Source: Paramesorhizobium endophyticum (GTDB lineage: Bacteria; Pseudomonadota; Alphaproteobacteria; Rhizobiales; Rhizobiaceae). From it: a DNA stretch of 64,000 bases. The stretch lies in the NCBI RefSeq assembly GCF_014640615.1, contig NZ_BMHH01000019.1:29302-93301 (forward strand). Reading direction: 5' to 3'. This document shows positions 6,247 through 16,000 of this stretch, one piece after another (positions within the stretch are counted from its first letter, which is position 1; the number at the start of each line of letters is the position of its first letter). The translations under genes were made by a program, and so were the position numbers. Below the pieces are notes generated by a model. The model worked only from the letters and a program-made list of their open reading frames with translations, was not told the origin of the DNA and made no database searches.

Positions 6247-8414
6247 CTGGGCTTCTAAGTACATTGAACCGCTTTGCGCGCGCGGCGGCCTATCGATCCG
6301 ACATCGTCGTCGGCACCTTCATGATGCTTGCCGTCGTGATGATGGTCGTCCCCCTGCCGACGTTGCTCGTGGACGTTCTCATTGCAGTCAACATGGCGTT
6401 CAGCCTGCTGATTCTGGTGGTCGCCTTCTATATCGGCCGTCCGGGAGATTTTTCGTCGCTGCCTCCGATTATCCTTATCGCCACCCTGTTCCGGCTGGCC
6501 TTGTCGATCACCACGACCCGGCTGATCCTTTTGCATGGAGATGCCGGCGACATTGTCGCGACCTTTGGCCGTTTCGTGATCGGTGGCGAGGTGGCCGTCG
6601 GCCTAGTGGTTTTCCTCATTATCACCGCGGCGCAATTCATCGTCATCACCAAGGGTGCGGAGCGCGTGGCGGAAGTCGCCGCCCGCTTCACATTGGATGC
6701 GATGCCGGGCAAGCAGATGTCGATCGACAACGACCTGCGCAGTGGCGATATCGACCAGACCGAAGCGCGCGCACGGCGCGGACGGCTCGAGAGGGAAAGC
6801 CAACTCTACGGTGCCATGGACGGCGCCATGAAATTCGTGAAGGGCGATGCAATCACCGGCCTGATCATCGTGTTTGTGAACCTGATCGGAGGGCTCCTCA
6901 TCGGCATGCTCAACCGCGGCATGAGCTTCGCCGACGCGTCTCACACCTACTCCCTGCTTACTGTCGGCGACGGTCTGATCGCGCAGATCCCCGCCCTGCT
7001 GATTTCAATCGCAGCCGGCATGGTTGTTACACGTGTCGCTGCCGAAACCGAAAGCGATCTTGGGGCCGAAATATTCCGCCAACTGGGGTCTAGTGACCGC
7101 GCCCTTGGACTGGCCGCGGCCATTCTCTTTGGCGCAGGCTTCGTACCCGGTTTCCCGATGCTGATTTTCTTCTGTCTCGCGGCACTGTTGGGCACGCTTT
7201 CCTTCATGATCTACCGGCGGCGCCCAAAGCCGGAAGCTGCGCCGCCCGCCCAGCCCCAATCAGAGACAATCATCGCCGAAGAAACACCTCAACCCGAAAG
7301 CGCCGTCATCTCCGGCGGATCGACCCGGCACCGTGTCATTGCCCATGTCGGCAGCAATATTTTCCAGGCGGTATGGCCGGAGCGGTTCCGGACCGAAACC
7401 GATCTTGTGCGCGACACGCTGCAGTTGGATCTCGGATTGGAGGTTCCGGCTGTCGAACTGCGGCATGATCCAGGCCTGATGCCGGATCGCTTTCATATCG
7501 ACCTCGAAGGCGTACCCATCGCGGAGGGAGAGATACCGCGCGACTGCCTCCTCCTTAACGACGACCCGATGCATCTCGATCTCATGCAGATACCGCGCCG
7601 CGATGGGCCCACCCTCTTAGGCGGGCACCGCACCATCTGGATCGCCCAGGAACACGGCAACGCGCTGGCCGATGCCGGGATCGGTTTCTACGATCCGGCC
7701 GCGGCGCTTGCCAAATGCCTGTCGCAAGCACTGCGGCGCTATGCGGCGCATTTCATCGGCATTCAGGAGACGCGGGAACTGCTGACCAGGATGGAGGATG
7801 AATATTCCGAGCTGGTCAAGGAAGCCTCTCGCGTGGTGCCGCTCAACAAGCTGTCGGACATTCTGCGCCGCCTCGTGGAAGAAGACGTTCCAATCGGCAA
7901 TTTGCGCGTCATCCTGGAGGCGCTTGTCGAATGGGGCGGTCGGGAGACCGACACGTTGCTTTTGACCGAACGGGTGCGCATCGCCCTTTCCCGCCAGATA
8001 TGCCATCGCCATGCACAGCTCAACCGCGTTCTGGTGGCCTATGTCCTATCGCGCGCAGCGGAAGAAACCATTCGGGACGCTATCAAGGTCACCGGCGTGG
8101 GCAAGATGCTCGCACTGCCCGAAGACGCGTCACGCGCGATGCTTTCTCAACTGCGTCAGGAGCTTGCCGACAGCGACGAAGGCCAGCGGGCCGTTCTCCT
8201 CACTTCAGTCGATCTGCGCAGAGTGGTGCGGAACTATCTTCTGCGAAACGATATCGAACTGCCGGTTCTCTCCTATCAGGAGATAGCGCCCGAATATTCC
8301 GTGCAATCCCTGATGTCCGTCACGATAAATTCACGAACCCGAAATCGCCTAGCAAAATCAACAGGTACCGAGGATACGGATCGCCAGGAGAGCGCTGCGG
8401 TAACGATTGGTTAA
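6243..8414 (+). CDS. sctV: SctV, T3SS export gate protein (FlhA/RhcV family)
   Basis: Major export-gate component forming the nonameric ring that receives substrate-chaperone complexes. The 723-aa product has eight N-terminal transmembrane helices (roughly residues 18-330), the conserved FHIPEP-region motif 'RFTLDAMPGKQMSIDNDLRSG' and the PADEA-like 'LIAQIPALLISIAAGMVVTR'. A Pro/Glu-rich linker near 345-370 leads to the large cytoplasmic domain ending 'LRRVVRNYLLRNDIELPVLSYQEI'. This is the best-conserved T3SS marker and places the system firmly in the non-flagellar family by its neighbours. The start overlaps the TPR gene stop. Confidence 0.96.
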   Translation: MTGLLSTLNRFARAAAYRSDIVVGTFMMLAVVMMVVPLPTLLVDVLIAVNMAFSLLILVVAFYIGRPGDFSSLPPIILIATLFRLALSITTTRLILLHGDAGDIVATFGRFVIGGEVAVGLVVFLIITAAQFIVITKGAERVAEVAARFTLDAMPGKQMSIDNDLRSGDIDQTEARARRGRLERESQLYGAMDGAMKFVKGDAITGLIIVFVNLIGGLLIGMLNRGMSFADASHTYSLLTVGDGLIAQIPALLISIAAGMVVTRVAAETESDLGAEIFRQLGSSDRALGLAAAILFGAGFVPGFPMLIFFCLAALLGTLSFMIYRRRPKPEAAPPAQPQSETIIAEETPQPESAVISGGSTRHRVIAHVGSNIFQAVWPERFRTETDLVRDTLQLDLGLEVPAVELRHDPGLMPDRFHIDLEGVPIAEGEIPRDCLLLNDDPMHLDLMQIPRRDGPTLLGGHRTIWIAQEHGNALADAGIGFYDPAAALAKCLSQALRRYAAHFIGIQETRELLTRMEDEYSELVKEASRVVPLNKLSDILRRLVEEDVPIGNLRVILEALVEWGGRETDTLLLTERVRIALSRQICHRHAQLNRVLVAYVLSRAAEETIRDAIKVTGVGKMLALPEDASRAMLSQLRQELADSDEGQRAVLLTSVDLRRVVRNYLLRNDIELPVLSYQEIAPEYSVQSLMSVTINSRTRNRLAKSTGTEDTDRQESAAVTIG

Positions 8415-8508
8415 CCATAACGCGGGCTTCTCTGCCAAAAAATGGCAGCAAGAAAGAACACCCGCCTTCATCCGGCTTTTGCGTCGTGCAGTGGGGAATA
8501 CCGACATA

Positions 8509-9849
8509 ATGACGAGATCGACTATAGCAGCAAGAGGGCAAGCCCTCATTATGCTCATCCTCGCGCTTTGCCTTATTGCTCCCGTTGCGCAAGCCGAATC
8601 CTTCACAATCGACGCCCAGGCTGGCCAATCGATGATGATCCCACTGGGCCAGGGACGCATTCTTCGCTTCGACCAACCCGTGGAATCGGTGTTCATGGCG
8701 GATGCCAAGATCGCCGATGTCCGCGTCGTTTCGCCGGGCGTGGTCTATATCTTCGCGCTGAAGACCGGGCGAACGAACCTCATCGCACTGAGCCCTGACG
8801 AGTCGTCACGCGGAAACGTCGACGTTTGGGTCATCGCGGATTCGCGACCGATCCAGGAAGCGCAGCGCGCCGTTCAGCCAAGCAGCACCATCAACATCTC
8901 GCTCTTCGGCGATCAGCCGATGGCGCGCGGGCATGCCAAAACCATGCCGGAGGCCATGGACACGTCAAGTGTCATCGAGGCCTATGCGCCCGAGGGCACA
9001 CAGGCCATCAACAACACCACGGTATCCGGCTCGAACCAGATCAATATTCGTGTTCGCTTCGCCGAAGTTTCCCGCAATCAATTGCTCCGTTATGGCGTCA
9101 CCTGGGACGCTTTCGTCAATTCCGGCTCTTTCTCCTTCGGTTTTGTTTCGGGAGGCAAGCTGGCAGCGGATGCCGCGAGCGGCGGCTCCAATGCGTTGCG
9201 CGCTGGTGCCGCCTGGAATGGCAACCGTGTCGATATGCTGCTCGAAGCTCTACAGGCAAATGGGATCCTGACCGTCCTTGCCGAGCCGAATATCACGGCT
9301 GTCACAGGCGAGACGGCGAGTTTCCTTGCCGGTGGCGAAATCCCCGTCCCAGTTCCCGTGACGAACGAGCAGGTCGGCATCGAGTATAAGCAATACGGCG
9401 TGTCCCTTCTTTTCACACCGACCCTTTTGCCGAATGGCCGCATTTCCATGCGGGTACGCCCCGAGGTCAGCAGCCTTTCAGCCAGCGGCATGGTAAACAT
9501 TGCAAATCTGCAGGTCCCATCGCTGCAGGTTCGCCGCGCCGATACGACGGTGGAGGTCGGCAGCGGCCAGACTTTTGCCATAGCCGGCTTGTTCCAGCGC
9601 AATGCTTCGCAGGACATCGAGAAAATCCCGATGCTGGGCGATATGCCGATCCTCGGCGACCTCTTCAAATCAAAGCGCTTCCAGCGCAACGAGACGGAGC
9701 TCGCCATTCTGATCACCCCCTATCTGGTTGAGCCGGTCGAGGCCCGCAGCCTCAAGACACCGCTCGATAGCCCAACCGGCGCCGTCTCCGGCCCCACCGC
9801 AGCCAAGCGCACCAAGATCAGCAAGGGATATGGGTTCTATGTCGAATAA
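8509..9849 (+). CDS. CpaC/RcpA-type secretin in the T3SS locus (probable pore half of split SctC)
   Basis: Outer-membrane secretin. The 446-aa product has a signal peptide ending PVAQA, then the pilus-secretin N-domain ('QSMMIPLGQGRILRFDQPVESVFMADAKIADVRVVSPGVVYIFALKTGRTNLIALS') that is characteristic of CpaC of Tad pili. A short N1 region with 'INIRVRFAEVSRNQLLRYGVTWDAF' leads into the secretin barrel ('LAEPNITAVTGETASFLAGGEIPVPV', 'PTLLPNGRISMRVRPEVSSL', 'IPMLGDMPILGDLFKSKRFQRNETELAILITPYLVEP'). It lies directly after sctV, where rhizobial loci may carry RhcC2. The start at 8509 gives a clean signal peptide; an in-frame start 102 bases upstream does not. Confidence 0.88.
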   Translation: MTRSTIAARGQALIMLILALCLIAPVAQAESFTIDAQAGQSMMIPLGQGRILRFDQPVESVFMADAKIADVRVVSPGVVYIFALKTGRTNLIALSPDESSRGNVDVWVIADSRPIQEAQRAVQPSSTINISLFGDQPMARGHAKTMPEAMDTSSVIEAYAPEGTQAINNTTVSGSNQINIRVRFAEVSRNQLLRYGVTWDAFVNSGSFSFGFVSGGKLAADAASGGSNALRAGAAWNGNRVDMLLEALQANGILTVLAEPNITAVTGETASFLAGGEIPVPVPVTNEQVGIEYKQYGVSLLFTPTLLPNGRISMRVRPEVSSLSASGMVNIANLQVPSLQVRRADTTVEVGSGQTFAIAGLFQRNASQDIEKIPMLGDMPILGDLFKSKRFQRNETELAILITPYLVEPVEARSLKTPLDSPTGAVSGPTAAKRTKISKGYGFYVE

Positions 9850-10264
9850 GCTGTTCGCCATCAATGCACCGCGCCTCGTCGCCGGTCTGGCTGCGATTGT
9901 TCTCACCGCATGCCAGAACGGCGCCCAGCGCGATCCCCTGCCCTATTCGCCCAATTATCACATGACCAAGGCAGATGGTCCTGTCCGAAAGGGCTATGAG
10001 TCGCAAAGCGGGCGGCTCGTGCCCGATGCATGCGTCACGCCTGACGTCACCGAGGATCCGCTTTATCTGCCGCCCGGCTGCGCCAACAATATGAACCTTC
10101 AGTTGATGGTGGAGCGTCAAAGCGATCTGTTGCATGGCCGAAAGACCGGGCCAGCCATGGCTGCTCCGGTCGTCAGAGCCGCCCGCCACGTCATCGACGG
10201 GACAAAGCCCGATCAGAACGCCGCCCGAGAAGCCGACGTCAGCACGACGGGTTTACAGGATTGA
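9839..10264 (+). CDS. CpaD-like lipoprotein (Tad pilus assembly type) in the T3SS locus
   Basis: A 141-aa outer-membrane lipoprotein, with lipobox LTAC near residue 24. The C-terminal part 'PPGCANNMNLQLMVERQSDLLHGRKTGPAMAAPVVRAA' fits the CpaD pattern (GCA-x-x-x-NL-x-x-MV-x-x-x-x-DL-x-x-R). CpaD partners the CpaC secretin in Tad systems, and here the gene overlaps the CpaC-like secretin gene by 11 bases, so it probably acts as its pilotin or assembly lipoprotein. At 141 aa it is much shorter than usual CpaD (about 200-250 aa) and seems to lack the BON-like N-terminal part. An in-frame ATG at 9830 is an alternative start. Confidence 0.7.
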   Translation: MSNKLFAINAPRLVAGLAAIVLTACQNGAQRDPLPYSPNYHMTKADGPVRKGYESQSGRLVPDACVTPDVTEDPLYLPPGCANNMNLQLMVERQSDLLHGRKTGPAMAAPVVRAARHVIDGTKPDQNAAREADVSTTGLQD

Positions 10265-10284
10265 CGATGCGCCGCCGCATAGGC

Positions 10285-11079
10285 TCAGCCCGACGACAGC
10301 AAGCCTATTGCACGAGCCCGGGCGGCGGGCGCCTTGATCCCGCGAACCTTACGCGCTTCGGCCAGAAATGCCTTCTTTTCCGCCTCGGGATAATCCGGGA
10401 TGGCCACTGCCGCAGCTTCCTTGTCTTGCCCGCCGAGCATCAGAACCAGCATGAGATTGCGGAAATGCCGGGCTTCGGCACGCGGCGATTGCGTGACGGC
10501 GCGCATTGTCGCCACAGCGGCATCGGTGCGGCCCGAAATAGCTTGGGCGAGCCCCAGGTTGGATTGCGTATCGAGATTGCTGGGGTCGAGATTCCTCGCC
10601 TGTGTGAAAGCCCTTTCCGCCCCCTGCCCGTCCCCGGTGAGAATCAGCGCGGTGCCAAGACGGTTATAGGCGGTCGAGGTTTTTACGATCGGTGCAGCGA
10701 CGGCAAGCGTACGCGCCGCACTTTCGACCTGGCTGGACTGGAGTTGCGCCGTGCCCAAGCCCAGAAGCGCACGACCGTCATTTGGCGAGGCGTCGAGCGC
10801 GATGCGGAACGATTGTGCCGCCTGCTCGGGTTCGCCTGCGGCAATCTGCGCTTCTCCCAGCCGCGAATAAGCGCCAACCTTGTCGGGGGACAATTTCGCG
10901 GCGCGCTCATAGAGCGATGCGGCCGTCGCCCGGTCACCGCGGCGTTCGATGTCCTGTGCGAGCTTGATAAGTCGTGCCTCGTCGCCCTTCGGACCTTCAT
11001 TTGCCGTTGGAGTGGTGGTCGTACAGCCAGCCAGGACAAGCCCCAGAGAAACCAGAGCGCTCAAGGTGTGATACCGCAT
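10285..11079 (-). CDS. TadD-like TPR lipoprotein
   Basis: A 264-aa lipoprotein with signal and lipobox LAGC (Cys19), a Thr-rich linker and at least five tetratricopeptide repeats (for example 'ATAASLYERAAKLSPDKVGAYSRLGEAQIAAGEPEQAAQSFRIALDASPNDGRALLGLGTAQL'). TadD of Tad/Flp pili is such a TPR lipoprotein and helps localise the CpaC secretin. The gene converges on the CpaD-like gene with a 20-bp gap, so CpaC-, CpaD- and TadD-like genes stand together between sctV and sctU. It could instead be a generic TPR lipoprotein; the context favours TadD. Confidence 0.75.
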   Translation of the reverse strand: MRYHTLSALVSLGLVLAGCTTTTPTANEGPKGDEARLIKLAQDIERRGDRATAASLYERAAKLSPDKVGAYSRLGEAQIAAGEPEQAAQSFRIALDASPNDGRALLGLGTAQLQSSQVESAARTLAVAAPIVKTSTAYNRLGTALILTGDGQGAERAFTQARNLDPSNLDTQSNLGLAQAISGRTDAAVATMRAVTQSPRAEARHFRNLMLVLMLGGQDKEAAAVAIPDYPEAEKKAFLAEARKVRGIKAPAARARAIGLLSSG

Positions 11080-11207
11080 GTCGTCCCATCCCAGAGGTTC
11101 GACGAGGTTCTAGCCGCTAAAACAGGCGCTTGCAATATGCGGCCGTCCTATCTCCCGGAACTCGCATCACTCCTCGCTCGCCAAATCGCTGTCCTCGGGA
11201 GCATCAG

Positions 11208-12257
11208 ATGAGCGAAACGAGCGAGGAAAAAAGCCTTCCGCCTTCGGACAAGAAGATCCGCGACGCACGCGAAAAAGGTCAGGTTTCCAAGAGCCAGGAT
11301 CTCGTCGCCGGCACAGTTATGTTCGCCTCGATCACCTATCTCGCCTTCGCCGTTGCAAGTGAACAGAGTAGGATCGAGGATCTTGTAAATCTCATTGCAA
11401 GACGGGTTCATGTCGATCCGTTTGCAGAATTGTGGCCGACCGTTCTCGCCTTTGCCGGGGCCATATTGACCGGACTTGCTGTGCCACTACTGGCGGTTAC
11501 GGTAGCCGCAATCGTCCTCACGAATGTGGTCGTCATGCGCGGCTTTGTGTTTTCGACTACGCCGATCACGCCGAATTTCGAACACATCAACCCTGTTTCA
11601 GGTGCCAAACGCATTTTTTCCATGCGGAGCGTGGTGGACTTCCTCAAAGCGCTCGCCAAGGTGACCGTGCTGGCAACTGCATTCGTCATCGTTTTCCGCA
11701 TGGGCTTGCAAGCCCTCATGCAATCGTCCGCCTGCGGTGCCTCCTGCGTGACGAGCACGTTCAAGGCTCTCCTGCAGCCCCTCATCATCACCGTCATCAT
11801 CGCCTTTTTTGTCGTCGGGCTGATCGATGTGCTGGTGCAGAATTGGCTGTTCAAGCGCGAAATGAAGATGACGAAGAGCGAGCAAAAGCGCGAACGCCGC
11901 GATGCAGAAGGAGATCCGGCCATTCTGCAACAGCGCCGGAAACAGCGGCGCGAAATGCAGGCCTACGCCACCAAAACGGGATTGATGAATGCCTCCCTGC
12001 TGGTTGGCTCCCCCGAAAACTGGGCGGTCGGAATCCGTTACGTTCGCGGTGAGACACCTGTCCCGATGATCGCTTGCCGCGCCAACCCGGGACAATCGCG
12101 CACGATGATCACGGAGGCGCTGCTGAAAGGGATTCCTGTGATCCGCGATACGGCACTGGCCGATGCCATCGCCCGTTCGTCCCAGACCGGCGAACCCGTG
12201 CCTGAAAAAATGTTCCAGCGCGTCGCCGACCTGCTGGTCGCTGCCAAGCTTATCTGA
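11208..12257 (+). CDS. sctU: SctU, T3SS export switch protein with degenerate NPTH motif
   Basis: Export-gate protein that normally cleaves itself to switch substrate class. The 349-aa protein has the FlhB/YscU start ('PPSDKKIRDAREKGQVSKSQDLVAG'), four transmembrane helices (about 30-215) and the cytoplasmic domain with 'MKMTKSEQKRERRDAEGDPAI'. At the autocleavage site the usual NPTH is replaced by S268-P269-E270-N271 (codons 12009-12020), in the frame 'LLVGSPENWAVGIRYVRGETPVP'. The flanking A/V-G-I-x-Y-x-R-G-E-T-P context is fully conserved, so the alignment is secure. The catalytic Asn is missing, and classical autocleavage should not occur. The start at 11208 matches family N-termini; the frame is open further upstream. 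Confidence 0.93.
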   Translation: MSETSEEKSLPPSDKKIRDAREKGQVSKSQDLVAGTVMFASITYLAFAVASEQSRIEDLVNLIARRVHVDPFAELWPTVLAFAGAILTGLAVPLLAVTVAAIVLTNVVVMRGFVFSTTPITPNFEHINPVSGAKRIFSMRSVVDFLKALAKVTVLATAFVIVFRMGLQALMQSSACGASCVTSTFKALLQPLIITVIIAFFVVGLIDVLVQNWLFKREMKMTKSEQKRERRDAEGDPAILQQRRKQRREMQAYATKTGLMNASLLVGSPENWAVGIRYVRGETPVPMIACRANPGQSRTMITEALLKGIPVIRDTALADAIARSSQTGEPVPEKMFQRVADLLVAAKLI

Positions 12258-12286
12258 ACTGCCCGAATGACCGACAGGACGACACG

Positions 12287-12910
12287 ATGCTCAAATTCAA
12301 TGCGCGATGGCTTTTCCTGATTGTGATGCTTATCGCCATCCCGGCTACACAGGTCCAGGCCCAACCCGCAGGAGCACCGGTGTTCGATGAAAGCTACATC
12401 GACTTCCTGTACTCACCGACACGCCCTGCCCCGGCGCCTTCCACGCCTCATGCGACGAACAAGAATGCCGATCGCGGCACGCGGCAACGCATCGCCTATC
12501 AGAGCGCCGAGCCCGTCGGCACCATCTTGATCGATACCACCGCGCGCCGCCTTTACTTGATCGAGGCGGGTGGTTTTGCCCAAACCTACAAAGTCGGCGT
12601 CGGCCGCGAGGGCTATGGATGGCGTGGGACCGAACGCATCAGCGCCAAGAAGCACTGGCCGGATTGGCGTCCGCCCGCCGATATGCTCGCCCGCCGCCCG
12701 GACCTGCCCCGCTATATGGCGGGAGGACCGGAAAATCCGCTTGGCGCGCGCGCGCTCTATCTCGGTGGCACCCTTTACAGGATACATGGCTCGAACGAGC
12801 CGGAGACCGTGGGGGAAGCCGCGTCATCGGGATGTTTTCGCATGACCAACACCGACATCATCGATCTCTATGAGCGCGTCAATGTCGGCGCCAAGGTGCG
12901 CGTCTTCTAG
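12287..12910 (+). CDS. L,D-transpeptidase (YkuD family) beside sctU
   Basis: Periplasmic peptidoglycan cross-linking or anchoring enzyme. The 207-aa product has a signal peptide (to about VQAQ), a Pro-rich linker and the YkuD domain with the catalytic pattern 'RIHGSNEPETVGEAASSGCFRM', in which the His, Ser-x-Gly-Cys and Arg are all in place (catalytic Cys in SSGCFRM). AGGA precedes the ATG, 29 bp after sctU. T3SS loci usually carry a lytic transglycosylase to open the wall; an L,D-transpeptidase at this place is unusual and might reinforce or anchor the machine. It could also be a general cell-wall enzyme that happens to be adjacent. Confidence 0.85.
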   Translation: MLKFNARWLFLIVMLIAIPATQVQAQPAGAPVFDESYIDFLYSPTRPAPAPSTPHATNKNADRGTRQRIAYQSAEPVGTILIDTTARRLYLIEAGGFAQTYKVGVGREGYGWRGTERISAKKHWPDWRPPADMLARRPDLPRYMAGGPENPLGARALYLGGTLYRIHGSNEPETVGEAASSGCFRMTNTDIIDLYERVNVGAKVRVF

Positions 12911-13024
12911 GATTGCCGAGAAACTTTCATGAAATTGTAACCCTCCGCGCGAGCGGATTGCCTATAGTTGACCATCCAAGAGCAGTGTCGCCGACCGTCC
13001 CGTAAATCAGATCGAGAGCACGCC

Positions 13025-16000
13025 ATGGCCTACCGGATCGATATGAACGCCCGCAATCGCTTTAGTGAGAACGGGGATACCGCAACGCCAATCCCCTCAG
13101 AGCAGGGTGAGGCATTCCGGCGCGATATCGCGCTCGTCCTCCGCGAACTAGCAGACAGGGACCGTAACGGCAAGGATCAGGCGGAACTTGGCGACCGCGT
13201 TTTCATCGTGGAAGCAGGCGACACGCTGGAGAAAATTGCGCGCGAAAACCACGTCGATCTGGCCGAGGCGCTCGCGATCAACGCAGACGAAATCAACCGC
13301 AATGGCGATCTCATCCATCCCGGCGATATCATCATCCTGCCAGCGCCTGAGCCTGAGATCGTCGCAGATACATCCGTTGATCTAACCGGAAAGCCGGCCG
13401 GAGAGGATGCATTCATCGATTCGCTTTACGAACGCGGCAATAAGGTCGAATACAGCGAACCGTCGGATGGTATCGACGCTGCCGCGGAGACGGCGGCGAT
13501 GGAGCAAGATGTCGCCGACTATCTCGCGGCCCTGCCGCCGGAAGCACGTCAGGCAGCGGCGCTGCGCCTTTCGCAGGCAGATTGGGTCGACGCAGGTCCG
13601 GCCGGCATTGCCGTCTCGAATGCCGTGGAAGCCGCCGGTCTGGAAACTGACCCTATCGAGGCATTTGCATCAGAGTTTTATGATCGCGGCAACGCACTGG
13701 AATATGCCGACCCATCGGCGTTGGTGGATCACAGCCGCGAAACCACCGCATTAGCCGACGACATCAATGCTTTCCTCGATACGCTGCCGGAAAGCGAGCG
13801 CCCCGGCGCGCTGCAAAACCTTTACGACCGCGATTGGAGGGATGCAGGCCCGTCCCAGATTGCAATCGAACAAGCGGCTGCAACGTCTGGAATCCCATTG
13901 GCGAGCACCGGGCATAATGGCCCTCAAGCAGAAGCCCAGATTCGCGCCGTTGTCGATAATGCCCGAGCGGCTGGCGATGATCCCGTTGCGCAGTTTAAGG
14001 CCTTTGCCGAAAGCTACAAAAACGCTTCGCCCGAAATGCAGTCAATGCTGCTGCATACTGGCTACGGCTACGATTTTATCAATGCGATAGCCGGTCACGC
14101 GACCGAACCTCTCGGCAATTTCGATCCATCGGTGGACAACCAGTCGAAGCCGTTTGAAACCTTCGGCCGCCTCGATCGCCTGACCGATGGCGTCCCACCG
14201 GAACTAGCCGCCGCGCTTGTCTCTCAAACCACACCCGAAATCGAACGCGCGAACAGCCTCTATATGGAGCAGACAGGCTTTTCCATGCTCGGCACCGGCG
14301 GCGTCGAGGCCATGTTGAAGGTAGCTGGGCGGATCGAGGGAACGTCACGCGGCGACAGCACCATAGAAAGCTGGGCCGATATGGGCTTCTATGCCCAGCA
14401 TGAGCTCTCGCAGAGCATCGGCACGGGTGGCAGCCTGACATATGGCCTGGAATATTCGGAACGTATGGGTTCGGACACGACGGTGCTGGAGCAGGAAATT
14501 CTGCCCGGTGTCCAGCAAACCCAGACCGCGACCAATAGCGCCGTCGATGCATACTCGGCCCATATGGAAGAGCTTCGCTGGCTTATCGAAAATCACGGCG
14601 ACACCATGTCGCCTGACGAGTTGCAGAGGGCGATCGACAACTACAAAACCACAATGGACAAGCCCGAGGACGGGCGCACGGAAGGCGCCTGGACACAGAC
14701 CGAAAAGCAGCTTCAGGATGAAGTCTCCAAGCATGGAGAGACGCTTCTGAATCAGATAACGCAGCTCGGAGCCTTCCCCGACGAGCCCGCCGAACAGAAG
14801 GCGCTCATCGACAAGGAAATTGAAAGCATCCTCAACGATGACCGCTCTTATCTGGCAATCCAGACGGCGTTGCGCACCAATCCCGAGTTGCTTGACAGCC
14901 CGGCCGTATTGAACTTCGCCAGCCGGCAAGCACGACTGACAGACCGCGGCCGCAAACTGGTCGAGGAAATTTTCACTCAATATGTGCAGCGGGACATCCT
15001 GCCGAAGATCGCCGATTTCAAACCTGGCGATGCCGCCAGCATGGCAGAGATCCGCGACGGCCTGGAAAAATTCAGGGACGGCAAATTCGCCACGCTACTC
15101 GGCGTCACCGAAAAGGACATGAACAAGGCGATCGACGCGATCGAAGCGTCGCTGCCCGAAGCGGGCGACACGGAAGCCGTCACCCGGCAGAAAATGCAGG
15201 ATCTGGATACAAGGCTGAGGGAACTCGACAGCCACCAGCAAAGCGGGGTGCGCACCTTCTCAAGTTCCACGATTCCTGGCCAGTTGCTCCGGACAATCGG
15301 CGCCAGCGCATCTGCAGTCGGCCTCATGAACTCCGCCGAAGCGGCGTTCACCACGCCAAATGTCGAAACTATTCTGAAAGCAACCTTCGATGCGGCAGGT
15401 CTAGCGCAGCGCTCGATTGAAATCGGCCGGGGTCTCGACATGATCTCGCCCGATTCCTTCGCAGCCCGCTATTTCGACGGCAGCCTCAGGCCCGGCACTA
15501 AATTCCTTGGAGCCGTCGGATCTGTCTTTGACGGGGTCAATTCCTACCAGGCTTTTGCGGGGGGGGATCCACTGATGGGGGGGATTCATGCCGCAACGGC
15601 AGCCGGCGGCCTCGCTGCAACATTCGGTGCCGGCACGATCGCCGGGCCGATCGGCCTAGGAGTCGTCATTCTCGGCGTCGGCGCATCTATGATTGTGGAA
15701 GACGTTCGCGAAAACAACAAATACGAGACTGCGCGTTCGGCAGAGTTCCTTGACACGTCGGAGCTCAGCACGGCCGCTTCGCAGGCGCTGATCGACAACA
15801 GCGGCGACGGCCATAGCCCCGTCCCCCTTCTTGTCGAATATGCCAAGCAAAAAGGTTTCGACCTTGAGGATGCCGCGCATCGCATAATCTTCACCAACTG
15901 GCTTAACGATATGTCGGCAGAGCAATTGGCGACGTTGCGCGACAATCTGCATCACACGATCGACGAATTCGGCGGCAACGCAACCAAATTGGAGCCGACA

